DNA of 64,000 nt, taken from the NCBI RefSeq assembly GCF_963665355.1, contig NZ_OY762229.1, positions 124,001 through 188,000 of the forward strand, read 5' to 3'. Shown here in pieces: positions 55,003-64,000 of this stretch. This DNA comes from an uncultured Desulfobacter sp. GTDB lineage: Bacteria; Desulfobacterota; Desulfobacteria; Desulfobacterales; Desulfobacteraceae. The notes below the pieces were generated by a model. It made no database searches, was not told the origin of the DNA, and was given only the letters and a program-made list of their open reading frames with translations. The translations under genes and the position numbers were made by a program. Within the stretch, counting starts at the first letter, position 1; each line of letters starts with the position of its first letter.

Positions 55003-55812
55003 ATGAGAATCGGCCTGCAAAAACTGAAATCAAAGCTTGATCAACTTTATTCGGTATACAACAGGAAACAGTATGTTGATCCGGACCCACTGCTGTTTCT
55101 CTACAACTACCCGGATGTCCGGGACAGGGAAATTGCAGGGATTATTGTTTCGAGCCTGGCATATGGACGGGTGGCCATGATCATGCAGACGGTGTCTGCT
55201 GTGCTTGAAAAAATGGGGCCTGACCTTTACGAGTTCATAATGAATGCCGAACCGAAAACAATATCCTGCCTGTTTCAAAATTTTAAATACAGGTTTGCCA
55301 CAGCAGATCATTTGTGCGCCCTGATCATGGGGCTTCAGGCGGTTATTGCCGATTACGGATCCTTAAGCACCTGCTTTACCATGGACCCGACAGGCAAGAC
55401 AGATCTGTCCGGGGGACTTGCCCGGATCAGAGCTTATGTACTTCGGGCCGGGGATGCCGGACATCTTCTGGCTGATCCCGGAAAAACGTCGGCCTGCAAG
55501 CGCAGTCATCTGTTTTTAAGATGGATGGTGCGTAAAGATCAGGTGGATCCGGGGGGATGGTCCAATGTGCCGGCAGCGGCACTGACCTGTCCCGTGGACG
55601 CACACATGTTTAAAATCGGCCATATGCTTGGGTTCACAAAACGCCGCAGCGCCGACGGTATATGTGCCGCCCAGATCACCGAAGGTTTCAGGCGGATCAG
55701 CCCCGACGACCCGGTGAAATATGATTTCTGCCTGACCCGGTTCGGGATCCGCAACGGGCTTGATCTGGCTGAACTGGAACAATTCTTAAAAAGTGATTCA
55801 CATCATGTATAA
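55003..55812 (+). CDS. TIGR02757-family protein (DUF2400)
   Basis: 269 residues. The N-terminal DPLLFLYNYPDVRDREIAGIIVSSLAYGRVAMI and the C-terminal SHLFLRWMVRKDQVDPGGWS...PVDAHMFKIGHMLGFTKRRSAD are conserved signatures of this family. Its function is unknown; the fold may be related to HhH-type DNA glycosylases, which I infer only from the helical pattern and the late Asp. It lies between the PilS-like kinase and sfsA, and the last 8 bases overlap the sfsA start. The ribosome site is weak. Confidence 0.85.
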   Translation: MRIGLQKLKSKLDQLYSVYNRKQYVDPDPLLFLYNYPDVRDREIAGIIVSSLAYGRVAMIMQTVSAVLEKMGPDLYEFIMNAEPKTISCLFQNFKYRFATADHLCALIMGLQAVIADYGSLSTCFTMDPTGKTDLSGGLARIRAYVLRAGDAGHLLADPGKTSACKRSHLFLRWMVRKDQVDPGGWSNVPAAALTCPVDAHMFKIGHMLGFTKRRSADGICAAQITEGFRRISPDDPVKYDFCLTRFGIRNGLDLAELEQFLKSDSHHV

Positions 55813-56520
55813 AGGGTATGAACTTCCGCCTTTGATCAAGGGGAAATTTCTAAGGCGATACAAACGATTTCTGGCGGATATTGAACTGGAAGACGGCGAA
55901 GTGGTTACGGCCCACTGCCCGAACTCGGGATCCATGAAAGGCTGTGCCTGCCCGGGCGCTGACGCATGGATATCACAAAGCACCAACCCGAAACGAAAAC
56001 TCAAATACACCTGGGAGCTCACCCGGATTGACGGCACATTCATCGGCATTAATACTCTTGTGCCTAACCGTCTGGTCAAAGAATCTGTGGAAAACAACCT
56101 GGTGCCGGAGCTTTCCGGGTACAGCCGCATAAAATCTGAAGTCAAAACATCCGCACATACCCGTCTGGATTTGATGCTGGCAAATCAACACGCAAACCCG
56201 TGTTTTGTGGAAATCAAAAACTGCACCCTGGTGGAAAACGGGGTAGCCATGTTCCCCGATGCCGTAACCACAAGGGGACAAAAGCATATCCAGGAACTTG
56301 AAGCCCTTGCTGCGGACGGGAACAGGGCGGTTCTCTTCTTCCTTGTCCAGCGCACAGACGCCCATACCTTACTCCTGCTGCCGACATTGACCCGGAATAT
56401 GCTGAAAAACTGATGAAGGCCAGATCAAGGGGCGTGGAAATTATCGTCCGGGATGTTGTTTTCGACCTGGAGGCAAACCCGGCACGGATTCGCCTGAATA
56501 GAGTATTAAGAACAACATAA
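55805..56520 (+). pseudogene. sfsA: DNA-binding/sugar fermentation stimulation protein SfsA, interrupted by a frameshift
   Basis: The first frame reads SfsA-like to VQRTDAHT near 56368 and then goes off into an unrelated tail ending at 56413. The +1 frame from 56371 continues the family sequence (PAADIDPEYAEKLMKARSRG, then VEIIVRDVVFD) to a TAA at 56518-56520. One missing base near 56366-56371 restores a protein of about 239 residues, normal for SfsA. Family motifs HCPNSGSMKGC and EIKNCTLVENGVAMFPDAVTTRG, with its nuclease-like acidic residues, are intact. SfsA proteins are DNA-binding and related to nucleases. The break could be real or a sequencing error. Confidence 0.85.
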
Positions 56521-56575
56521 AACCACCATTGTCAAAGCCGCAATGCCCCCCATCATGATAACGTAATTGTGGAGA

Positions 56576-57448
56576 TCAACTCTTTTTGTGCAGGGTCGTA
56601 TCCCATATATACAGAATGACCCCGGCCCAGATAAAGACAAAGGTAATCAGATTATGACGGGAAAAGGGTTCCTTGTATACGAATACCCCGAGAACAAAGG
56701 CAATGGACGGGGCCAGGTATTGAAGAATCCCGATGGTGGACAATTTTAAACGCTTCACGGCCGCTGCAAACCACAATAAAGGTAGACTTGTGACCACACC
56801 TGCGCCGATGCACAATACAGAGAGAGCAGCCTGCTCCAGAAAGGGCGTGGTGCCCATGGCGACCCTGAAGCCGATGTATGCCAGGGCCGGGATGAACAGA
56901 ATCAGGGTTTCAATAAAGAGCATGGGAATGGGCAGGGCATCAATTTTTTTCCGGGACAATCCGTAAAAAGCAAAGCTGAATGCCAAAGCCAGGGCGAATA
57001 CAGGCACCGTGCCATAAGCTGCCAGGGCATAGATCACACCTGAAAGGGCAAAAAAAACGGCGCTCCACTGGATTTTGCTGAACCGCTCCTGGAGCAACAA
57101 ATAGCCTAAGCCCACATTAATCATGGGATTCATATAGTACCCCAGACTTGTCTCCACCACCCGACCCGAGTTCACGGCCCAGATATAGACAAACCAGTTG
57201 AACCCCACAAGAAAACCACTGATGACAAGAATATTAACAGCCCTGGGGTTCTGGATAATTTCAAGCACTTCATTCCATCGCTGCTGCCAGGCAATGATAC
57301 CCCCAAGAAAAATACTGGACCAGACAATGCGATGACATAAAATTTCAAAGGCATTGACCGACTGCAACTGCTTCCAGTAAACCGGAAAAAAACCCCAGGC
57401 ACCAAAGGCAGCCAGACCGAACAACACCCCTTTTATATTTTGTTTCAT
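56576..57448 (-). CDS. rarD: EamA/RarD-family membrane transporter
   Basis: 290 residues with ten hydrophobic segments in two EamA halves. The RarD-type signature is present in the first half (GLAAFGAWGFFPVYWKQLQSVNAFEILCHRIVWS), followed by NWFVYIWAVNSGRVVETSLGYYMNPMINV. RarD transporters export small metabolites or drugs, first noted for chloramphenicol; the substrate here is unknown. Its ribosome site (GGGA) lies at the edge of a 12-bp inverted repeat upstream. It is convergent with the sfsA pseudogene. Confidence 0.93.
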   Translation of the reverse strand: MKQNIKGVLFGLAAFGAWGFFPVYWKQLQSVNAFEILCHRIVWSSIFLGGIIAWQQRWNEVLEIIQNPRAVNILVISGFLVGFNWFVYIWAVNSGRVVETSLGYYMNPMINVGLGYLLLQERFSKIQWSAVFFALSGVIYALAAYGTVPVFALALAFSFAFYGLSRKKIDALPIPMLFIETLILFIPALAYIGFRVAMGTTPFLEQAALSVLCIGAGVVTSLPLLWFAAAVKRLKLSTIGILQYLAPSIAFVLGVFVYKEPFSRHNLITFVFIWAGVILYIWDTTLHKKS

Positions 57449-57456
57449 TTTGTTTT

Positions 57457-57494
57457 CCCGAATTAAATGTCATATATTATGGATTTAATTCGGG
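57457..57494 (-). promoter_or_regulatory. Inverted repeat before rarD that includes its ribosome-binding region
   Basis: Perfect 12-bp arms (CCCGAATTAAAT and ATTTAATTCGGG) flank a 14-base AT-rich spacer holding a possible -10 box. It ends 8 bases before the rarD ATG, and the GGGA ribosome site is in the last arm. It could be an operator or an mRNA hairpin blocking translation. Confidence 0.45.
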
Positions 57495-57559
57495 TTGGCA
57501 AGTAAAAAAGCAGGAGATACCCCCGGCTTTTCCGGTGGTCAGGCACCTGGGCTGCTCCG

Positions 57560-58003
57560 TCAGGGTAATGTCTCTTTTAACGGCAACCCGAAACGGTCTT
57601 TACCCAAAAGATGCATGGCATCCGTCCCAAAAAGATTTTGAAGAGACCCGTCAGCAAGGTTACACCTGAATCCCCGGCAGGATTCTGGCCTGTAGTGGTA
57701 GATTTTGCAATAATATTTATCGTTGCGTTTTTCCAAAAAGACGCAACCGGCTTGATCCGGATGAATCATATATATCTTGCCCTGGGCTTCTGCCTGTTTT
57801 GAAAGTTCTTCCAGGGCGTTATTCCGCAATGCATTCAGGGACAGACCAAAGCCGACATGACCGCCCATTTTTTTTATAAATACTGCTTCCTCCGGCTTAA
57901 GAAGCACTTTTCTATACCGCTTACAACATGCGCCACATTGACGGCATTCGTAAAACAAGGAGTTCAATTCTGCCGCCGGCACCTTCTCTTCTCTATCAAA
58001 CAT
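57560..58003 (-). CDS. YkgJ-family cysteine-cluster protein
   Basis: 147 residues. The N-terminal CRQCGACCKRY motif and later Cys (AGCVFL, KYYCKIYHYRPESCRGFRC) match the YkgJ/Fli cluster family, which is thought to bind zinc or an iron-sulfur cluster; no function is established. No signal peptide or membrane segment is seen. It is 46 bases after the deacetylase gene on the same strand. The C-terminal 30 residues are unlike the core. Confidence 0.87.
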   Translation of the reverse strand: MFDREEKVPAAELNSLFYECRQCGACCKRYRKVLLKPEEAVFIKKMGGHVGFGLSLNALRNNALEELSKQAEAQGKIYMIHPDQAGCVFLEKRNDKYYCKIYHYRPESCRGFRCNLADGSLQNLFGTDAMHLLGKDRFGLPLKETLP

Positions 58004-58049
58004 TCTGATTTCCTAATCAATCAACAACACCAAGTTGAACCATGCTACA

Positions 58050-59084
58050 TTACAATGTCCAAAACTGCTTTAACGGGTGATCTATCAGAATCCGGTCTGC
58101 ACGCCTGGCATGCATGACCCCCACCGGCTCCACTTTTCTATCCAGAAGCCCGTCCAGGGTGGATAGGATCGACGCCTCCAGACAGCAGGGATTATATCCG
58201 CCCTCAAGGACCAAAAGCAGGCGATTGTCACACACCTGTTTTGCATGGAAGCGCAGCATCATGGCAATGCTCCTGAACCATCCGGTACTCAGACGAATCT
58301 GACTGATACTGTCATCCTCATGCCCGTCATATCCGGCTGAAACTAAAATAATCTGGGGAAGATACTGGGCACATACGGCATTGAGCAGCCGACCGAGAAG
58401 AAAAGTATACTCGCAGTCACCAAACTGTGAATACACCGGCACATTGATCGTATACCCAAGGCCCTTGTCCACACCCGTTTCTTCCACCTTGCCTGAAAAA
58501 GGGAAAATACCCTGCTGATGAACAGACAGCACCATCACTTCATTGGTATCGTAAAATATATCCTGAGTTCCGTTGGCATGGTGGGCATCAAAATCCACAA
58601 TTAAAATACGGCTCAATCCATAAGTATTTCTTAAATATTCTGCAGTGACGGCAATATTATTTACAATACAAAATCCCATGCCCCGTCCGGTACTGGCATG
58701 GTGCCCGGGGGGCCGGACAAGGGCAAATCCCTGGTCCAGTTCTCCTGTCATGATCTTATCGGCCAGGTTCATGCACCCGCCCGAGGCCAGTAGAGCCGTG
58801 ACAAGGGAATCCTCCATCAGGTAAGAATCCCTGTCATAGGAAAAAGGATCAGGATTAACAGCGTGTTTGCGTATCTGCTCCAGGTAAAAAGAGGAATGCA
58901 CTGCCAGAACCTCTTCAATATTTGCTTCCCGCGGTTCAATGACTCTGCAGCGTTCTGTGTATCCGGACAGGCTTAAGGTAAGGTAAAGACTTCGCATCCG
59001 GCCCGGATTTTCAAGGCTTGCCAAAGGAATACAATGATGTAGATAACGCTGGTCAAACACCAGGCCGGTACGCAAATCACTCAT
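58050..59084 (-). CDS. Histone-deacetylase-family (class II-like) amidohydrolase
   Basis: 344 residues. It keeps the catalytic pair in RPPGHHAS near residue 125, the zinc ligands in DFDAHHANGTQ near 165 and in SAGYDGHEDD near 248, and a late Tyr-containing glycine motif EGGYN. Bacterial members deacetylate acetyl-polyamines, acetoin-type substrates or acetyl-lysine; the substrate here is unknown. The gene for a GNAT acetyltransferase lies 17 bases upstream in the same direction, which suggests a reversible acetylation pair. Confidence 0.93.
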   Translation of the reverse strand: MSDLRTGLVFDQRYLHHCIPLASLENPGRMRSLYLTLSLSGYTERCRVIEPREANIEEVLAVHSSFYLEQIRKHAVNPDPFSYDRDSYLMEDSLVTALLASGGCMNLADKIMTGELDQGFALVRPPGHHASTGRGMGFCIVNNIAVTAEYLRNTYGLSRILIVDFDAHHANGTQDIFYDTNEVMVLSVHQQGIFPFSGKVEETGVDKGLGYTINVPVYSQFGDCEYTFLLGRLLNAVCAQYLPQIILVSAGYDGHEDDSISQIRLSTGWFRSIAMMLRFHAKQVCDNRLLLVLEGGYNPCCLEASILSTLDGLLDRKVEPVGVMHARRADRILIDHPLKQFWTL

Positions 59085-59101
59085 CGCTACCGATCGTTGC
59101 C

Positions 59102-59665
59102 CTATTCATTGTGGTATCGGTAAATGGGGTGGCGTTCAAAATTTTGCTTGGACAACACATAGAGCAATCCGTTCCGCATAATTTTCTGGTCCTGGTATTG
59201 AAGGGCTTCCTTCATATCAAATCCAAGTTTAACAAGACACCGCTGCTGGGAGATATTATTTATGTCCGTATACATTTGCACCTGACGGATGTTTTCATTG
59301 TCCATTAAATGTTTAATTAAAAATTTCTGGGCTTCTGTACCATACCCTTTTCTGCGTTCACTTGCCCGTGCAATTTTAACGGTGACAACAACCGTATTGA
59401 CCTGACCGGACACCGTCCAGTAGCGAATGCATCCGATGGGTTCACCGTCCTTTAACCATATCACAAACCGCTTTTCTTTATCGTTCCATAGGGCACCGGA
59501 ATTCAGCTGATGACTCAAGTGTTCAACATCAAGATTTTCGGCAGAAAGATACAGGCCGTTGGCTTCCGGAGCACAGCTCCATTCAGCCATCAGTTCAAGG
59601 TCGGCCACGGCCGGCTTTTTCAAGCACAGCCGTGTCGTAAATATACAATTTCCGTAAAACGCCAT
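59102..59665 (-). CDS. GNAT-family N-acetyltransferase
   Basis: 187 residues. The RimJ/RimL-like fold is indicated by the early LKKPAVADLELMAEW, the acetyl-CoA loop RRKGYGTEAQKFLIKH near residue 107, and the following NENIRQVQMYTDINNISQQRCLVKLGF. It would acetylate an amine, perhaps a protein N-terminus or lysine. It is sandwiched between the chemoreceptor gene (6-base gap) and the deacetylase gene (17-base gap), all probably in one transcript. Confidence 0.9.
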   Translation of the reverse strand: MAFYGNCIFTTRLCLKKPAVADLELMAEWSCAPEANGLYLSAENLDVEHLSHQLNSGALWNDKEKRFVIWLKDGEPIGCIRYWTVSGQVNTVVVTVKIARASERRKGYGTEAQKFLIKHLMDNENIRQVQMYTDINNISQQRCLVKLGFDMKEALQYQDQKIMRNGLLYVLSKQNFERHPIYRYHNE

Positions 59666-59671
59666 AACTCA

Positions 59672-62600
59672 TCACATCGCGCTGATTGCATCACTTAACT
59701 CTTTACTGGACTGGGCCAGCTTTTCAAGGGCAGCCATGGTTTCGTTAATGGAGCCGCCCACAAGGTCCGCAGAAGATTTATTTTCATTTGACGCAGTCAC
59801 CACGCCCTGGATCTGGGTTTGAACCTCCTGTCCGTTATCACTCAAGACTTCGGATTTTTTATCGATCTGGTCAATGGAGCTGGAGATCGCAACAATGCCC
59901 TCGGAAATTTTATCCATGGACTCAAGGGCACTATTTATGACCTCACTTCCCTCGCCAAGCATTTTCATACCATCTTTCATGGATTCTATGGTATCCCGGG
60001 ATTCTTCCTCCACTTTCTTCACAATATCGGCAATATCCACTGCGGATTTGGATGAATTCTCAGCAAGTTTTCGCACTTCATCGGCCACCACGGCAAAGCC
60101 CCGCCCTGCATCACCGGCCCGGGCAGCCTCAATGGCGGCGTTAAATGCCAGAAGATTGGTTTGGGAGGCAATGTCTTTTATAATGCCCACAAAACTGCCG
60201 ATTTTCTTCAACTGACTCACCAGGTTGGCCACCATCTGGTTGGACCCTTCCATGGACAGATTAATGGCCTGCATTTTTTTGCCGGCATCGGAGCCGGCCT
60301 TTTTTCCTGCAGCCGCATCCTGGGCCACACTTGTGGCCATCTTGCTGGAATCGGTTGTCAAAGAGACCATTTCAGCCGCAGATTTCATCATGAGCTGAAT
60401 AACTTCCATTGATTTTGCCAGATCCTTTACTTCTTTTTCAATGGTGGCATTCATGTTCAATACATTGGTGTTTGCATGTTCCATTTTGGCCAAAGAATCT
60501 GAAACCAGGGAAGAGACCTCTTCGCCGGCCGCGTTAATCAATCCCTCCACCTGGGATTCCCGGGTGACATCCACGGCGAATTCAAGTCCGCCCTTCATAT
60601 TACCCTTGGCGTCCCTGATCGAAACGCTTGTCACTTTCAACGGAATCTTTTTGCCGTTAATATTGGCCGTGACTTGTTCCGTGAATACAGTACCTTCCCG
60701 CATGGCCTTTCTCACCCCGCACTGTTCCGTATTGCAGCGTTCTGTGCCAAACACTTCATAGCATTTGCGTCCAATGGCATCTTCCACTGAAAGCCCGAGC
60801 AATTCCGCACCGGCCGGATTAATATAGGTAATGTTGTGCTTCAAATCCACGGCATGGATGGAATGGGGAATCACGTTTAAATTTTCTATTTTTTCGGCAG
60901 CCTCCTGCCGCTGGCGCGCTTCTTCCGTAATATCCAGAATAAATTCCAGACCGCCTTTCATATTGCCCTTGGCATCCTTTATGGGGGCGCCTGTATATTT
61001 GATGGGCATGATCACCCCTTCTTTGGGGCGTGCAATGGTCTCTTCATAGACAACCCGGTCCTCTAACATGGCCCGGCCCACCGCGCATTTTTCCGTGCGG
61101 CAATGGGGCGTTTTAAACAGATCGTAACATTTTTTGCCAATGACCTCATCCACCTCAAGTTCCACCACGGCCGCCCCTGCCGGGTTAACATACGTGATAG
61201 TAAATTCGGTATCAACAGACATAATCGGGGTGGGAATGGCGTTAAGGTTTTCAATTTTTTCTTGGGCTGCCTGGCGCTGGGCCGCTTCTTGGGTCACATC
61301 CATAATGTACTCCAGCGCCCCTTTGATGTTGCCCTTGGCATCCTTAATCGGCGCACCGGTATATTTAATGGGTATAATCACACCGTCCTTGGGCCGGGCA
61401 ATGGTTTCGGCGCTGACCACCGAATCCGTTTTCATGGCCCGGGCACAGGCGCATTTTTCTGTACGGCAATGGGGCGTTTTAAACAGATCATAGCATTTTT
61501 TACCGATGACTTCGTCCGGTGTCAGGCCGGCCACGGCCGCCCCGGCCGGATTCATGAACGTCACAGTGAACTCGCTGTCAATGGCCATGATGGGCGTGGG
61601 AATAATGTTCAGATTGTTGATCTTCTCATTGGCCATCTGGCGCTGGGCCGCCTCCTCGGTCACATCCATGATATATTCCAGCGCCCCTTTGATGTTGCCT
61701 TTGGCATCCTTAATGGGCGCACCGGTATATTTGATGGGGATAATGACACCGTCTTTGGGCCGGGCAATGGTTTCGGCGGTGACCACCGAATCTGTTTTCA
61801 TGGCCCGGGCACACGCACATTTCTCTGTACGGCAATGGGGCGTTTTAAACAGATCGTAACACTTTTTGCCAATGGCCTCATCCGGTGTCAGGCCGGCCAC
61901 GGCCGATCCTGCCGGATTCATGAACGTCACAGTGAACTCGCTGTCAATGGCCATGATGGGCGTGGGAATAATGTTCAGATTGTTGATCTTTTCATTGGCC
62001 ATCTGGCGCTGGGCCGCCTCTTCGGTGACATCCAGGATATATTCCAACGCCCCTTTGATATTACCTTTGGCATCTTTGATGGGCGCACCGGTATATTTGA
62101 TGGGTATAATCACGCCGTCTTTGGGCCGGGCAATGGTTTCGGCACTGATCACCGAATCCGTTTTCATGGCCCGGGCACAGGCGCACTGCTCTGTGCGGCA
62201 ATGGGGTGTCTTAAACAGATCATAGCACTTTTTGCCCAGGGCTTCGTCCGGTGTCAAACCCGCCACGGCCGCACCCGAAGGATTCATATACGTAACCGTA
62301 AACTGGGTATCGATTTCCATTATGGGCGTGGGAATGACGTTAAGGTCGGTCTCCATCTGGGATAACCGATATTTCAACCCTTTAACCGCTGTGATGTCCC
62401 TCAAAAGAATCAGACTGCTCTCTGTTTCATCCGGCAGGGGAATAGTGGTGGATTCGTACCAGGTAAAGGTATCTGAACTGCCTTTAAACAATATTTCGGC
62501 ACTGGTTCGCTTACCAACACGCCTGGATTTGGAAACAGGGCAGTCCTTGGTTCCGCAAAACTGGGAGCAAATCACTTCCTCGCACTTTGCTCCTTTCAGG

Positions 62601-62749
62601 ATTTGTTCCTTTGAAACGCCAAATGCTTCATAGAATGCCGTGTTCACCATGGTAATGGACATATTCCTGTCCACCACGCAACCTGGGTCAGCCATCAATT
62701 CAAGGCATTGCTGATTAAACATTTCTGACTCATTATTGGGACTTGACAT
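59672..62749 (-). CDS. Soluble methyl-accepting chemotaxis protein with six PAS domains
   Basis: 1025 residues. There is no membrane segment or HAMP domain, so it should be cytoplasmic. PAS 1 occupies ~8-125 and has [14 protein letters not shown] 2 to 6 repeat with a period of about 122 residues. Each repeat has a Cys pattern like [22 protein letters not shown], suggesting a metal, haem or redox cofactor. The signalling domain (~745-1025) has the MCP hairpin core [28 protein letters not shown] precedes the ATG. A CheW-type gene lies 38 bases upstream, so the receptor is likely to feed a chemotaxis or similar signalling array. Confidence 0.94.
60850..62330. repeat. Tandem PAS-encoding DNA repeats of 366 bp
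   Basis: Near-identical units are spaced exactly 366 bp apart; for example CAATGGGG(C/T)GT at 61101, 61467, 61833 and 62199. They encode the Cys-rich PAS modules of the chemoreceptor and could lose or gain copies by recombination. Confidence 0.88.
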
Positions 62750-62787
62750 GATAAAATACTTCTCCTCTGATGGTTGGTTGCCGAAGG

Positions 62788-64000
62788 TTAATCCGCAGAC
62801 ACGTCCTGTTCAGCAGTTGGGTGATGTCCGCAGTTTAAATGATTGCAAACCAGATTGCGGATATTAATTACTAATACATGCTTTTGCCTGCCTTCCTGAT
62901 CAGAAAGATCGATCAAACGATCCACCGTATCTTTTGTGGCCTGGAACCGATCATTCAGGGAAGGGGAATCAAAGTGCTTCTCCTGCTTATATATGGTATT
63001 TATATTATCAACCTCCAGAGCCACGGTCACCGACTCGGCCCTGCAGATGATCAACTGCTCTCCGGGTCTGTTGCGATCCGGATATCCGTAAAAACGGCGC
63101 ATGTCCACCACCGGAACCACAAGTCCCCGTAAATTGATGACCTCGGTGTCATGCCCCCGGGCGGAAGGTATGGGCATAACCGTTCCCCGGGGGATAATTT
63201 CCTGAACATCTCTGATCTGAACTGCGAAAAGCTGCTCAACAGTAAACACCAGATAACCATTTTCAGTAATCAAATGGTGAACACCTGTCACATCTTTTGT
63301 GTTTTCATTTCTGTCTTTCATATGCGCCATGGACTGCAGCGTATCCACATGATTTTGGATCATTTTATCGACATCAAGAAGCATAATACTTGATTTCTGG
63401 TCTGTTTCATAAAGACCTGTTACACTTTGCTGCTCCCGGAATGGCATGGGCAGAATTTCATGGGTCCCCACCGTTAAAATCCGATGCACTTTGTCCATGA
63501 TCATGCCAAAACGTATATCTGTGGCGTCTATGATCAAAATACGCCGATTCTCATTGTCTTCGTCCAGATTTCGTTTGGAATCGCTCTTCCTGTCCAGCAG
63601 CACAAAGGAGTCAACCACAGGAATCGTACGGCCGCGAAGACGCAATGCTCCTTTAATACAACCGTGACAAAATGTTTCATCCACTGATTCGCAATAGGTC
63701 AATTCCTTGGCATTCTCCACAGGTACACCGTAATCCTGACCGCCACAGGTAAAAATAATAAACCGGCGGTAGACCTTTTCCTGTTTCTCCGCCTGGGCCT
63801 GCTCCTGGCCGGTATCTGCCCGGGACAACAGGCTTTCATTGTCAAAAAGCCGATTTAAATCCAGAAGTTCCAGATTTCTTGTGCCCTGGCGAATCAGACC
63901 CGAAATCAAACAATCTTTAGCAAGCAATGTGTGGGGGATGGCAAAAATATGCTCCGGTGCCACACGCAGCACATCCAAAATATCATCAAAGAGAAGACCA
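62788..64000 (-). CDS. Multi-domain CheW-like protein (partial, 5' end outside window)
   Basis: The frame stays open to the right edge; in-frame codons before TTG 63978 read [13 protein letters not shown], the CheW pattern, so the gene is cut. At least three CheW modules are seen: the end of one (~63830-64000), a second with [24 protein letters not shown]...[12 protein letters not shown], and a third with [24 protein letters not shown]...[14 protein letters not shown]. CheW adapters couple receptors to CheA kinase. Two Cys-containing stretches ([12 protein letters not shown] and CNHLNCGHH) are extra to the family. It lies directly upstream of the chemoreceptor gene. Confidence 0.9.
   Translation of the reverse strand, partial: GLLFDDILDVLRVAPEHIFAIPHTLLAKDCLISGLIRQGTRNLELLDLNRLFDNESLLSRADTGQEQAQAEKQEKVYRRFIIFTCGGQDYGVPVENAKELTYCESVDETFCHGCIKGALRLRGRTIPVVDSFVLLDRKSDSKRNLDEDNENRRILIIDATDIRFGMIMDKVHRILTVGTHEILPMPFREQQSVTGLYETDQKSSIMLLDVDKMIQNHVDTLQSMAHMKDRNENTKDVTGVHHLITENGYLVFTVEQLFAVQIRDVQEIIPRGTVMPIPSARGHDTEVINLRGLVVPVVDMRRFYGYPDRNRPGEQLIICRAESVTVALEVDNINTIYKQEKHFDSPSLNDRFQATKDTVDRLIDLSDQEGRQKHVLVINIRNLVCNHLNCGHHPTAEQDVSAD

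Noticed and set aside
60850-62330. Regular repeats as a CRISPR array
   Set aside because: The units are 366 bp, contiguous and coding for PAS domains; there are no short repeat-spacer units.
61103-62365. 420-codon frame on the plus strand over the chemoreceptor
   Set aside because: It is the antisense of the PAS repeats and its periodicity is inherited from them.

Overview
The window looks like chromosomal DNA of a sulfate-reducing Desulfobacterota bacterium, most like the Desulfobacteraceae. This rests on an Rd2-type rubredoxin, a small protein resembling the DVU0772 family of sulfate reducers, HybA/HybB-like redox subunits, an octaheme cytochrome, cysteine-rich PAS sensors and many sigma-54 regulators. 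No rRNA, tRNA or CRISPR array was seen. Genes are dense on both strands.

Region 1-3.7 kb: a HybA/HybB-like membrane oxidoreductase pair, cut by the left edge, is divergent from a PAS-AAA-Fis sigma-54 activator. The gap holds a -24/-12 promoter and two dyad sites. A transposase remnant and a 56-bp perfect palindrome follow. Region 3.7-11 kb: serC-serA, a B12-type radical SAM protein, a SpoU methyltransferase, a CBS protein and an RMD1/DUF155 protein.

Region 10.7-25 kb is the most unusual part. One gene of about 11.7 kb encodes a synthase of about 3,907 residues resembling PUFA/secondary-lipid synthases: two nitronate-monooxygenase-like enoyl reductase barrels, KS, a KS lacking both catalytic histidines, AT, a third KS, four ACPs, KR and DH. 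A phosphopantetheinyl transferase abuts its 3' end. A divergent sigma-54 activator sits upstream and a sigma-54 promoter faces the synthase. All four ACPs have Thr where Ser is the usual phosphopantetheine site.

Region 25-33.4 kb: a cytochrome b and an octaheme cytochrome c that has lost its 5' end, then aroC, rubredoxin, a small conserved protein, proC, a thioesterase and cysE-cysK. Region 33.4-38.6 kb is a minus-strand operon: HTH-EIIA, ClC channel, universal stress protein and a cyclic-nucleotide-domain/aspartase fusion. Region 38.8-46.1 kb is a TetR-led operon joining a SulP transporter to a cytidylate-kinase-like/receiver fusion, a sensor kinase, two receivers and a degenerate kinase.

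Region 46.4-56.5 kb is largely housekeeping: argJ, a pseudouridine synthase, trpS, a DHH-CBS-tRNA nucleotidyltransferase, pilC with a PilS-like kinase, a TIGR02757 protein and a frameshifted sfsA. Region 56.5-64 kb: rarD, a cysteine-cluster protein, then a run of an HDAC-family deacetylase, a GNAT acetyltransferase, a soluble six-PAS chemoreceptor and a multi-CheW protein cut by the right edge. Functions come from motif recognition by eye; no database search was possible.
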